Positions 17,812 through 26,203 of a stretch of 64,000 nucleotides of DNA are shown here, in pieces. Under the pieces are notes generated by a model that saw only the letters and a program-made list of their open reading frames with translations, made no database searches and had not been told where the DNA came from. The position numbers were made by a program, and so were the translations under genes. Source of the stretch: Dyadobacter sp. 676. Its GTDB lineage: Bacteria; Bacteroidota; Bacteroidia; Cytophagales; Spirosomataceae. Position 1 is the first letter of the stretch; each line of letters starts with the position of its first letter. The stretch is from the NCBI RefSeq assembly GCF_040448675.1, contig NZ_CP159289.1:3951001-4015000 (forward strand), written 5' to 3'.

Positions 17812-18336
17812 ATGGAAAAGATAACCCAACATTCCCCTGTTGCCCAAACCCGGGATTCCGATTATGAAGGAATCGGGATCGACGGCAGCGACGGCGCAAA
17901 CCGGCAGCAATCCGCCGAAGGCTTTACCGCCAACCTTAAATACCTGCTCGTTGGCGTGATTTTCGGGATTGTTTTTTTGAAAGCGGAGATTGTCTCCTGG
18001 TTCCGTATACAGGAAATGTTCCGGCTGGATTCGTTTCACATGTACGGCGTGATCGGCTCGGCTGTGGCGGTCGGAGCACTGTCGGTTTGGCTGATCAAGA
18101 GGTTTAATGTCAGGACATTGGCCGGCGAGCCGGTGACCATCTCCGACAAGGTTTTTGACAAGGGCCAGATTTACGGCGGATTGTCGTTCGGCGTCGGCTG
18201 GGCCATTACGGGCGCTTGTCCGGGGCCATTGTTTGCACAAATAGGCGCCGGTTACCTGGCTGTGGCTGTTACATTGCTGAGCGCCATCGCGGGAACGTGG
18301 GTTTACGGGCTGGTGCGCGCGAGACTTCCGCATTAG
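17812..18336 (+). CDS. YeeE/YedE family membrane protein, second half-transporter
   Basis: A 174-residue partner of the preceding gene (44-base gap) with four hydrophobic segments and the signature GACPGPLFAQIG, carrying the second conserved Cys. I chose the ATG at 17812 (MEKITQHS); the frame is open further upstream but overlaps the first gene. A polar stretch of about 40 residues precedes helix 1. Paired small YeeE genes next to MBL/rhodanese enzymes are a common sulfur module in Bacteroidota. Confidence 0.87.
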   Translation: MEKITQHSPVAQTRDSDYEGIGIDGSDGANRQQSAEGFTANLKYLLVGVIFGIVFLKAEIVSWFRIQEMFRLDSFHMYGVIGSAVAVGALSVWLIKRFNVRTLAGEPVTISDKVFDKGQIYGGLSFGVGWAITGACPGPLFAQIGAGYLAVAVTLLSAIAGTWVYGLVRARLPH

Positions 18337-18371
18337 CCATAGTTCCGGCGATCAGCCTGCTCAGCAAGTGG

Positions 18372-19115
18372 TTATTGTTTGCGCGCTACAAGGTATAGCT
18401 GCTCGTCGCCCAGCATGAACGGATCGGCTTCCAGGTTGCTGAACGTGCCTACCACGAGCAGGCCCGCCAGTTCGAACATATAAGTAAGCTCACCCAGCGT
18501 ATAAATATGCTGGCAAACGTTATGCGTCACTTTTTCCTGGCCGGAAATGAATGTTTGCTCCGCTTCGATATAACTTCCTTCCGCACGGTACTCGTTTTCG
18601 GCCAGATAGATAATATCGTCCTGCACGGGCATCCAGTTACGCGCCTGGAAGTTGGGCAGAATGCTTTCGGCGAGGTTTTCGGTATGGACCGCTACGTGGG
18701 CGCCCGGTTTCAACGCGGAGGCGATCTGGCTGATAAACTGCTGCATTTCGGCCCGGGGAAAGAAACTGAAACTGTTCCCGAAACAATAGGCGGCGTCAAA
18801 AGAAGCCTCGGGGAGTTTGTAGTTCAATATATCCGCACAAATCACTTCTACCGGCAGTCGCTGTTTGCTGCTGATGGTTTGTAATTCTTCGCAATATTCC
18901 TGTGAAATATCGATACAGGTCAATGCCGTACCCTGTTCTGCGAGCGGAAGGGCATGCCTGCCGTAGCCTGCAAGTACGTCGAGTACTTTGCTGTCCGGCG
19001 TTATTTCGAGTACATCCCGCAGGAAGTCGACCTCGTAGTCGGTGTATTCATCGTCCTGGTTCAGTTTCCAGGCGCGTTGCGGGAGTCCTTTGAAATAGGT
19101 ATGGTACCAGGCCAC
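18372..19115 (-). CDS. Class I SAM-dependent methyltransferase
   Basis: A cytoplasmic methyltransferase of 247 residues. The SAM-binding motif I is VLDVLAGYGRHALPLAE (about 62-78), motif II is LTCIDIS, and the post-motif segment AAYCFGNSFSFF follows. The substrate is not predictable. The start is a GTG at 19113-19115, where the family-like N-terminus begins; no ATG fits. It is convergent with the YeeE genes and transcribed away from the copper operon. Confidence 0.83.
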   Translation of the reverse strand: MAWYHTYFKGLPQRAWKLNQDDEYTDYEVDFLRDVLEITPDSKVLDVLAGYGRHALPLAEQGTALTCIDISQEYCEELQTISSKQRLPVEVICADILNYKLPEASFDAAYCFGNSFSFFPRAEMQQFISQIASALKPGAHVAVHTENLAESILPNFQARNWMPVQDDIIYLAENEYRAEGSYIEAEQTFISGQEKVTHNVCQHIYTLGELTYMFELAGLLVVGTFSNLEADPFMLGDEQLYLVARKQ

Positions 19116-19151
19116 GGCGGTATTTTGGTTTAAATTAAACCCAAAACTACT

Positions 19152-19185
19152 AAAAAAGCCCGCTTACATACGCATAAGCGCGGGC
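19152..19185 (-). terminator. Terminator of the copper operon, overlapping the last codons
   Basis: On the minus strand GCCCGCGCTTA, a short loop and TAAGCGGGC precede TTTTTT. The stem includes the stop codon of the outer-membrane barrel gene (stop at 19164). Confidence 0.75.
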
Positions 19186-20576
19186 GTAATGCGTAGGTAC
19201 ACCTGTCCGGAAAGCGGGGTTTTACCATATGTAGCCTCCAACTGGCGATCAGGCTTGTACAAGCTCAGTTGAGCGCCGGCCTGCAATAAAGTATTGCTGA
19301 AAGAGGCGATTTGCCGGTTCAAACCGAGCGAAAACATGGAAACTGGCAAGGTTACGAACCCCTGTCTGCCGTAGATTGTTTCCAATCCCAGCTCACCGAC
19401 ACTTTTTTGCACCCATTCATAGCGCCCGTAAATGGCCCATTTATCGAGCAGCAAATTACTTTCCGCCAGTACAGAATGCTCTTTATGGTGCTCGCCTGCG
19501 TCGTTGAGCCCCCACACAAGCGTCGTAGAAATCCATCTGTTTTCCCCTCCTAAATTACCCGAATGCTGTACCGAAGCAGTGGTGCGGTTTACGTCCTCGT
19601 CGGGCTCGCGCGGCTCGGGACTTTTGATAAAACCGCGCGAAGCCTGCAATGCCCAGTTGGCCGACGGGTTGAACAGCAGCCGGTAACTGTACGAATTAAA
19701 GCGTGGTTTATCAAAATCGAAGCGGTTTTCGTCCGGTTCGCGGCCTGTGAACGAGGAGCCCTCCAATTTGAATTTTCCGTAGCGGATTCCGGCGGTTACC
19801 ACGCCAAATGTAATGTGCGTCGCGTCCTGCCAATGGTGGCCCAGTACGGCGTCGGGATTGTTGAATGCCGACATCCGGTGCATGAATGCCGTAGGACCCA
19901 GGGCCGGCTCGCCGGGGTAACCCGCGTAAATTGTCAAATCGACCTTGTCGTTAAGCCGCTGTGTATAACCGACGGAAAGCTCGGAAAACAGGTCGTGCGG
20001 GTGCTGGCGGTCGATCAGCGGCCGGCCTTTCCAGCTCTCGCCGGATTGAAAAAGCAGCGGATAACCGGCGCCGCCGTCGAAGATGCGGTCCAGTGAAATC
20101 ATCGCTCTGAGGTTGAGCAATCCGTTTTTCCCGACCTGCCGCTGTGCCATGCCCATAAACCAGTTGGGTACGCTGAATTTCGAATCGGAGCCTTTTTTGC
20201 CGTCGTTATTGAAATTCTGTGCCGTGTAACGAAGAAAAATACTGCCATGAAGCATGTAATTCCATTTTTTTCCATGCTTCATGTACGCGTACATGGGCGT
20301 GGCGTCGGGCTGCCAGCCTGTACCCGAGCCATTGCGGGTCATGGGTAGGCTCAATGAAAAGCTGTGGGTCATGTGGGATGGGCTGTCGTGGTCCATTTGC
20401 GCATGATCCATGCTTTTCATGTCGTGTTTTTCATGGCTGACAGTGTCTTTCGCAGGCTCGTGATGGTGCTCGTGTTGGGCGAATGCGGGGAGCGTGAGAG
20501 CCCCGATTCCGGCGGTTGTCGCCACGGTGGCCGTTGCCACGACCGCCGTCGCCCGGATCAGTTTGTTGAAAAGCAT
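19164..20576 (-). CDS. Outer-membrane beta-barrel protein with His/Met-rich N-terminus
   Basis: A 470-residue envelope protein. A signal peptide ends near residue 33 (PAFAQ). A His/Met-rich stretch (residues 34-70, with EHHH and HDMKSMDHAQMDH) looks suited to bind copper. The rest is rich in alternating aromatic/hydrophobic strands ending in YLRITPALMRM, as in outer-membrane barrels. I do not recognise a named family. As the last gene of the copper operon it may export or scavenge copper at the outer membrane; this is inferred from composition and context. Confidence 0.75.
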   Translation of the reverse strand: MLFNKLIRATAVVATATVATTAGIGALTLPAFAQHEHHHEPAKDTVSHEKHDMKSMDHAQMDHDSPSHMTHSFSLSLPMTRNGSGTGWQPDATPMYAYMKHGKKWNYMLHGSIFLRYTAQNFNNDGKKGSDSKFSVPNWFMGMAQRQVGKNGLLNLRAMISLDRIFDGGAGYPLLFQSGESWKGRPLIDRQHPHDLFSELSVGYTQRLNDKVDLTIYAGYPGEPALGPTAFMHRMSAFNNPDAVLGHHWQDATHITFGVVTAGIRYGKFKLEGSSFTGREPDENRFDFDKPRFNSYSYRLLFNPSANWALQASRGFIKSPEPREPDEDVNRTTASVQHSGNLGGENRWISTTLVWGLNDAGEHHKEHSVLAESNLLLDKWAIYGRYEWVQKSVGELGLETIYGRQGFVTLPVSMFSLGLNRQIASFSNTLLQAGAQLSLYKPDRQLEATYGKTPLSGQVYLRITPALMRM

Positions 20577-20594
20577 AATGAAGTTTTTTAGTGA

Positions 20595-20936
20595 CTAATG
20601 CGCTGCGGCGGTTTTGCGGCAGCAGCTTGGCAGTTTGTCGTGCGCCTTTTGGTTGGCAGGCAGCTCGTCGGCGTCGTAGCCGGTTTTGTTGATCGTCGCC
20701 TTGATAGCCTCCGGCGTAGTTTTGTCCGGGTTGTACTTTACAGTAATTACCTTGTTCGAAAGATCGAGATTCGATTCTTTCACGCCCTTCGAAAGGCCCA
20801 GGTTGCGCTCGATGCGCGCCTTGCACATTTCGCAAATGGCCGAGGTTTTGATTTTTACCTCTTTGGTGCCGTCGGCGAAGGCGATGTTCAAGCCCAGAAA
20901 AAGGGCTGTAATAATGCTCAAAACGGTTGTTTTCAT
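20595..20936 (-). CDS. Periplasmic heavy-metal-associated (HMA) domain protein
   Basis: A 113-residue secreted metal-binding protein. A signal peptide ends near residue 22 (AFADG). One HMA fold follows with the metal site ICEMCKARIE (CxxC) and the family ending INKTGYDAD. A short tail has an extra CC pair (LPSCCRKTAAAH). It resembles MerP/CopZ-type carriers moved to the periplasm. It lies 18 bases before the barrel gene and probably passes copper to it or to the efflux machinery. Confidence 0.85.
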   Translation of the reverse strand: MKTTVLSIITALFLGLNIAFADGTKEVKIKTSAICEMCKARIERNLGLSKGVKESNLDLSNKVITVKYNPDKTTPEAIKATINKTGYDADELPANQKAHDKLPSCCRKTAAAH

Positions 20937-20954
20937 GATTTGATCAGTTTGAAT

Positions 20955-21192
20955 TCAATGTTGATGTACTGTTGAATCGGGTTCGGCCATGGCTACTTCC
21001 TCCAAATCCATTTTGCAGACAGGGCATTTGCCGGCCTCGGCGTAGGTTTTATCACCCTCGCATTTCATTGGACAAGCGTATTTTTTCTCGCTTGCCGCAT
21101 GCGTTTCGGTGGTTGTCGCGTCCTTTTCGGATTTGTTGCCCGCACAGGCGGCCGACAGCAGCAGCAACGACGCAATAATGATTTTGTTCATA
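20955..21192 (-). CDS. Heavy-metal-binding-domain lipoprotein
   Basis: A 78-residue lipoprotein. The start is the ATG at 21190-21192, giving a lipobox LSAAC with Cys near residue 18; the frame is open further upstream but would overlap the previous gene without a signal peptide. The mature part carries the HMBD pattern YACPMKCEGDKTY...GKCPVCKMDLE, known from copper-efflux CusB-like proteins and P-type ATPases. A C-terminal HQH may add ligands. It is likely a periplasm-facing copper-binding protein of this operon. Confidence 0.85.
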
Positions 21193-21246
21193 CAGTTGAA
21201 GTTTAATGAATCCGACAATCTTTTGGTTATAGTATTCTGAACGGCC

Positions 21247-21816
21247 CTAATGACCAATCTGGTCCAGCGCGGTCCGTTGCAATGCACTTTTTTTGTATTC
21301 CCCGGGTGTCATACCGGTCACTTTTTTGAACTGGTTGCTCAGATGTGCCGTGCTGCTGTAAGCCAGTCTCCATGCTATTTCGCTTAGCGTGAGTTCGTTA
21401 TATGACAACCACTCCTTTACTTTTTCTACTTTCTGGGCAATGATATATTGTTCGATCGTTTGCCCGGTTTCGGAGGAAAACAAGTTGCTGAGATAAGAGT
21501 ATTCATAACCGATCTTTTCCGACAAATAATCCGAAAAATTCATCTGTGCGGGTTTGTTGCCTTTCAGGTTTTGAACTTCGTCGATTACCAGCGTTTTGAT
21601 ATGCTCCACCATCGCCAGCCGACGGTCGTCGAGCAACTCGAATCCATTTGCTTCCAGCACTGATTTCACTTCTTTCAACTTGGTCCCGTCCACTTCGGCT
21701 ACCGTCTCCACTTCACCCAATTCTACGAAGTTCAAGTCAATGCCCAGTGCGTTCAGTTCCTCGCGCACCACCCGCTTGCAGCGGTCACACACCATATTTT
21801 TGATATATAATTTCAT
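21247..21816 (-). CDS. AraC-family regulator with N-terminal CxxC HMA-like domain
   Basis: A 189-residue regulator. Residues 1-70 form an HMA-like ferredoxin fold with MVCDRCKRVV. Residues about 85-185 carry two AraC helix-turn-helix motifs (LSEIAWRLAYSSTAHLSNQF, then the FKKVTGMTPGEYKK end). Many Bacteroidota relatives of this family lack the CxxC, so retention here suggests direct copper sensing. It is embedded in the copper operon and is the best candidate to bind the ATTACA direct repeats before copZ and copA. Confidence 0.85.
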   Translation of the reverse strand: MKLYIKNMVCDRCKRVVREELNALGIDLNFVELGEVETVAEVDGTKLKEVKSVLEANGFELLDDRRLAMVEHIKTLVIDEVQNLKGNKPAQMNFSDYLSEKIGYEYSYLSNLFSSETGQTIEQYIIAQKVEKVKEWLSYNELTLSEIAWRLAYSSTAHLSNQFKKVTGMTPGEYKKSALQRTALDQIGH

Positions 21817-21883
21817 AACGAACCAATTAAAAACCTCCTCTTAATCCCTTCCTCCGTTACTCCTTTCTCCCTTTTTCTCTAAA

Positions 21884-24109
21884 TTACCTAACAATCTTAT
21901 AACGCATTCCGGCATAAATCATTCGTCCTACAACCGGGCCCCAGGCCATGCCGGCATCGAAATGCTGCCCGAACGGCTCCCCGGCACCCATAATCGGGTT
22001 TTTCTGACGGAAGTTGGCGAGGTTTTCACCGCCGAGGTAAATATCCCATTTCGGGAATGTGCGGGTAATCTGTGCATTAAAATTGTAAAAAGATGGCGCT
22101 ACGGCGGATGTCAGATTATCCGGAATATGGTGGTCTGGAACATGCCCCATATAAGGTACGCGTCGTTTGCCGTTCCATTGCACGGTGGCATCGAACTTCC
22201 ATTTGTCGTAAGGCAGGGCATATCCGGCATTGAAAAGCACCCTGTCGCGGCTCACCATCATCCTTTCCTGCAATGTATTTTCGTCGTACACGTTGCGGAT
22301 CGTTTGTTTTACATCGAACAGCCGGTAAGCCAGTTTCAGCTCGAAACGTTTGACCGGCGTCAGGTTTGCTTCGGCCTGAAAACTGTTGGCGTAGGCTTTC
22401 CCTTCGAGGTTATAGAAGCGGATATAGCGCGGGTCTTCCATATCGGCCACCAATTGATTCTCAAAATCGGTCCGGTAGAAGTCCATGATAAAATTCCCGC
22501 TCATTCCCCCGACTTTGAATTCCTGTGTCAGGCTGGCGCCGTAGTTCCACGAGATTTCCGGTCGGATGGCATCGCGGAAAATTACCTGTCGCGAGCTTAC
22601 GAGGTTACCGTAATATTCAGCCAGCGGGTTGGCTACCCTGAATCCCCGGCCGGCCGATGCGCGCAGCGTTGTCTGGTCTGTGAGGCTGTATTTCAGATGC
22701 AGGCGCGGTGTCCATTGGGTACCGTAAAGGTTATGAAAATCGACGCGCCCGCCGGCCACCATCACGAACTTGTCGAGATGATTATAAGTGTATTCAAAAA
22801 AGGCACCCGGAACCGATTCGTTTCGTTTCAGACTGATGTTCTTATAAATCTCGTCATAATTGTCGAGCATGTAGCTGATGCCTGCTTTGTAGGAGTGATT
22901 GGTATTGCCGATGATCGACTGATAGATCAGATTTCCGTAAAGCGTTTTTTGGGTACCATCGTAATTGTTAAGGCCAAAATAGGATTTGGAATCGTGGACC
23001 GACGCATTCAGGATCAGGCCCAGGCCTTTGTAAGGTTGCTCGGGGAACAGCCTGGCGATTTTGGAGAAGAACTCGTAGCGGTTCACTCTCGCGCCGAAGC
23101 CGTAGGCCTGGGTAGTGCCTTTCATTGCGCGTTCGAAGTTCTTTTGTCCGCCCAGGCGGTCTTCGTAAAGTGCCTTCACGCCGAATTGCGCGATCATCTT
23201 GTTGCCCTGGTATTTCCAGCGGTTAACGGCATTGTACTGGGTGTAAAGCGGAAGGTCCAGGAAACCGTCGCTGTTTTTGTCGATGCGGCTGCGCAAAGTG
23301 CTTCCGTGGGTGAGCAATCCGGTACTCCATTTGTCGTTGAGCTTATGGGCCAGATTCAGGTTCATTTCGGCCCTGCCGAAGTTATTGACATAAGTGTTCA
23401 GGTAGAGTTTTTCCTGTGTATCGGGTTTTTGCAGCTCCACATTGATTTGTCCCGTCATCGACTCGTAGCCGTTGACTACCGAGCCCGCACCCTTGCCTAC
23501 GTCAATCGACTGGATCCATGTGCCGGGAACGAAGTTCAGGCCAAAGGTCGACGCCAGGCCGCGGATGGACGGGATATTCTCCACGTTGGTCTGAATGTAG
23601 GTGCCATTCAGGCCAAGCATCTGGATTTGTTTGGAGCCGGTCACGGCATCGCTATATGAGACGGAGACCGAGGCATTCGTTTCGAAACTTTCGGAAAGGT
23701 TACAGCATGCTGCTTTCGCCAATGCCCGTGTTGTGATGATTTCTGTTTGGTGCGGGGAAAGCCGGTCGATAGACGTGTTTCCGGCCCGTACCACTACTTC
23801 GTCGAGCGTCTGGTCGCTTTGCAGTACCACCTGTAACTCGCTTTCCTGGCCGATTTTGATGGTATCATTCCGAAACCCGACAAAGCTCACCACCAGCAGG
23901 GCCGATTGGGCCGAGCGGGGAATGCTGAACCGCCCGTTTTCATCGGTAGTGGTTGCCTGTGTGGTTCCTGACCAGTATACATTGGCTCCGGTAATGGGTT
24001 TGAGGTTTTTGGTCTGCGGTTCCTGTTCGTTGACCGAGCCGGTTATACGTTGTGCGTAAAGGCAGGAGGATACGAGTAAAAGAAGTCCTCCCAAAAGATA
24101 TTTGTTCAT
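21884..24109 (-). CDS. TonB-dependent receptor of the copper operon
   Basis: A 741-residue outer-membrane receptor for energised uptake. In order: a signal peptide (cleaved after CLYAQ), a carboxypeptidase-like regulatory domain (about 20-105), a plug domain (about 115-225, with GLNGTYIQTNVENIP) and a 22-strand barrel. A CC pair at the start of the plug (KAACCNLSESF) is typical of the subgroup found beside HMA proteins. Copper or a copper chelate is the likely ligand by context. Confidence 0.87.
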   Translation of the reverse strand: MNKYLLGGLLLLVSSCLYAQRITGSVNEQEPQTKNLKPITGANVYWSGTTQATTTDENGRFSIPRSAQSALLVVSFVGFRNDTIKIGQESELQVVLQSDQTLDEVVVRAGNTSIDRLSPHQTEIITTRALAKAACCNLSESFETNASVSVSYSDAVTGSKQIQMLGLNGTYIQTNVENIPSIRGLASTFGLNFVPGTWIQSIDVGKGAGSVVNGYESMTGQINVELQKPDTQEKLYLNTYVNNFGRAEMNLNLAHKLNDKWSTGLLTHGSTLRSRIDKNSDGFLDLPLYTQYNAVNRWKYQGNKMIAQFGVKALYEDRLGGQKNFERAMKGTTQAYGFGARVNRYEFFSKIARLFPEQPYKGLGLILNASVHDSKSYFGLNNYDGTQKTLYGNLIYQSIIGNTNHSYKAGISYMLDNYDEIYKNISLKRNESVPGAFFEYTYNHLDKFVMVAGGRVDFHNLYGTQWTPRLHLKYSLTDQTTLRASAGRGFRVANPLAEYYGNLVSSRQVIFRDAIRPEISWNYGASLTQEFKVGGMSGNFIMDFYRTDFENQLVADMEDPRYIRFYNLEGKAYANSFQAEANLTPVKRFELKLAYRLFDVKQTIRNVYDENTLQERMMVSRDRVLFNAGYALPYDKWKFDATVQWNGKRRVPYMGHVPDHHIPDNLTSAVAPSFYNFNAQITRTFPKWDIYLGGENLANFRQKNPIMGAGEPFGQHFDAGMAWGPVVGRMIYAGMRYKIVR

Positions 24110-24203
24110 GATTTCGTGGATTCATTGAATAAGACATTCATTTGCGAAAACCGTCGGCAGAAATACCGGTGGTTTTGCGTTAAATGGTTGTTATTCAATG
24201 ATA

Positions 24204-24662
24204 TCAGATCAGGAACGACTGGATAAATGCAAGCATACTTCTCCCGTGAAGGCGGGAAGAGAAGGATATGTCGGGGGAATCGGCGGTTGACGGGAGCACC
24301 CATTCGGCCCGAATGAACAGATAACGCGTCGCCGACCATGTGACGCCCGTCGCCACCGATTTAAGTAGCTTGGCAAATACCTGGGAATCAACAGAAGCGA
24401 CGGTCAGCTTTTCGAGCTTCTGGCTTTCTTTACAGCAAGCCTTTTTTTTGAAGAATGTGCCTTTCGCCATTTTCAGCGCTGCGCGCTTGGCACAGCATGA
24501 AGAAACGGCTTTGGCGGACTCCTCTTTGAATTTGCCTGCAAATTGCATCGACTTGCCGCCTATCATCGTGCACTGGCGCTCTGTTAGCACAAACCCGGTG
24601 CTGCTCAGCAGGACCAGGAAGGCCATCAGGACGGTGATCGATCGGTGCAATTTGTTTTTCAT
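24204..24662 (-). CDS. HYC_CC_PP family small secreted protein
   Basis: A 152-residue protein with an N-terminal hydrophobic leader (residues 8-26) and a cysteine pattern of a single QC followed by two CC pairs (SSCCAKR, KKACCKE). This matches the Bacteroidota HYC_CC_PP family, usually found with copper HMA proteins and TonB receptors. The C-terminal half is less conserved. The function is unknown; a periplasmic metal-binding role is inferred. Confidence 0.78.
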   Translation of the reverse strand: MKNKLHRSITVLMAFLVLLSSTGFVLTERQCTMIGGKSMQFAGKFKEESAKAVSSCCAKRAALKMAKGTFFKKKACCKESQKLEKLTVASVDSQVFAKLLKSVATGVTWSATRYLFIRAEWVLPSTADSPDISFSSRLHGRSMLAFIQSFLI

Positions 24663-24696
24663 TTGAATACAGGCAAAACGTTTCAGGTTATTGAAT

Positions 24697-24724
24697 TGCC
24701 CCGAAATGCAGATTTCGGGGCAAA
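24697..24724. other. Strong stem-loop between copZ and the HYC_CC_PP gene
   Basis: TTGCCCCGAAAT and ATTTCGGGGCAA form a perfect 12-bp stem with a four-base loop. There is no T run on either strand, so it is more likely an mRNA processing or stabilising element within the copper operon than a terminator. Confidence 0.6.
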
Positions 24725-24735
24725 AATACTAATTA

Positions 24736-24945
24736 TCAGCCGATTTCCTCGGCTACGTATCCGGCCTTTTTAATCAGTTGTTCGATTTCTTCCGGTGAAT
24801 GGGTCGTTTCGACTTTCAAAACGCGGTCCGCACTTTCCAGGTCCACCGACCAGCTTTCCACATTTTCATCTCCATTGAGAAAGGGCGTAACAGTAGCGAT
24901 ACATCCGCCGCATTTGATATTGGTTTTGAATTGCAAGGTTTCCAT
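24736..24945 (-). CDS. copZ: CopZ-like copper chaperone
   Basis: A 69-residue cytoplasmic HMA protein with the metal site KCGGCIATV and the closing motif IKKAGYVAEEI. It binds Cu(I) and would pass it to CopA or the AraC/HMA regulator. It is the first gene of the minus-strand copper operon, with a promoter and paired ATTACA operator upstream. Confidence 0.87.
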   Translation of the reverse strand: METLQFKTNIKCGGCIATVTPFLNGDENVESWSVDLESADRVLKVETTHSPEEIEQLIKKAGYVAEEIG

Positions 24946-25001
24946 GGTTACTAAATCTCTCCCGGTATTCGCGGGGGTTTGTTGTGTTATAAATTGTTTT
25001 A

Positions 25002-25058
25002 CAAATATCGGCAGCGATCGCTTCCCGGTTATTACAGAATTGTGGAGAGGTATTACAG
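25002..25058 (-). promoter_or_regulatory. copZ promoter with paired ATTACA operator
   Basis: On the minus strand the -7 box is GATATTTG (25002-25009). Upstream lie two ATTACAG direct repeats (25031-25037 and 25052-25058) spaced exactly 21 bases. The layout, including the 29-base offset from -7 box to first repeat, is the same as at copA. Confidence 0.65.
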
Positions 25059-25204
25059 AGTTTTTGGGTTGAAGTTTTCGTATATGTCGGAATTACCGAC
25101 ATACTGAAACGGACCATTCCGAGAAGATCGGTGTGGGATTCTACATGCTGTTACCAATCTCGTGCCCCAGCGTATCAATGGCGAAACTTTACCATTGAGA
25201 CCAT

Positions 25205-26187
25205 ATGCGCACAACAACTTTCCCGCCGCTTGGTGAGATCCTTCTCTATGAATCGGAGGAAGGAAAATTAACTCTTCAGGTACAACTTCAAAATGATACT
25301 GTCTGGCTCACGCAAGCCCAAATGGCGGAGCTGTTTGGGAAGGAAAGGTCGGTTATTTCGAAGCATATTACCAATGCATTTAAAGAGGGAGAACTCGACG
25401 AAAATACAAATGTGCAAAAAATGCACAATTGGGATTCCGTTAAACCAACCGCGTTTTACAGCCTCGATGCGATCATTTCTGTCGGTTATCGGGTCAAATC
25501 AAAGCAGGGAACGAAGTTCCGGATTTGGCTAACCGGATTCTAAAAGACTACTCGATCAAAGGCTTTGCCACGAAGGAAAAATTGAAACTGGATCAGCTGG
25601 AAAGCCTCAAAAAAACGGTAGCACTGTTGGCGAATGTCATTCACAACAAAGAATTGACGGCCGGCAAAGCGACGGGGCTCATTCAGGTGGTTACGGATTA
25701 TGCTTATGCCCTTGACGTTCTCGATAAATACGATCATCGGGCGCTGGGCATTGAAAGCGTATCGGAAAGACAGCTTTTTGTCATCACCTATGAAGAAGCC
25801 ATGTCGGCCATCCACGGATTGCGCAGCAAGTTTGGCGACCATAGCTATTTCGGCAACGAAAAGGATGATTCCTTTAAGAGCTCCATCAGTACAATTTACC
25901 AGACGTTCGACGGCGTGGAGCTGTATCCGAGTATCGAAGAGAAGGCAGCGAACCTGCTTTATTTTATCATCAAAAATCACTCATTCACAGATGGCAACAA
26001 GCGGATCGCCGCCTTGATTTTTGTATGGTTTCTCGAACGAAACAGTATTCTCTATAAATCGGACGGTTCAAAACGAATTGCGGACAATGCATTGGTGGCA
26101 CTCACGCTAATGATCGCGGAAAGCAGTCCGACGGAAAAAGATATCATGGTAAAAGTTGTGGTAAGCCTGATTAATCAAAATAACTAG
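25205..26187 (+). pseudogene. RhuM-Fic (Fic/Doc) family protein, frame interrupted
   Basis: A RhuM-type N-terminal domain (25205-25530; VWLTQAQMAELFGKERSVISKH spread over the helix-turn-helix region) is followed by a Fic/Doc domain with the active-site motif HSFTDGNKR. Fic proteins usually transfer AMP or another nucleotide moiety to targets. The frames differ by one base at 25527-25528; adding one G (TGGGCTAAC) gives the expected join FRIWANRILKDY and 327 residues. This one is a missing base, unlike most shifts here. It sits convergent to copA and between the two copper promoters. Confidence 0.82.
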
Positions 26188-26203
26188 GCTTACCACTGCA
26201 ATC

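Noticed and set aside
21962..23659. 565-codon plus-strand open frame antisense to the TonB receptor.
   Set aside because: Shadow of a well-supported receptor gene; composition has no protein-like family features.
24697..24724. Rho-independent terminator inside the copper operon.
   Set aside because: The stem is perfect but no T run follows on either strand.
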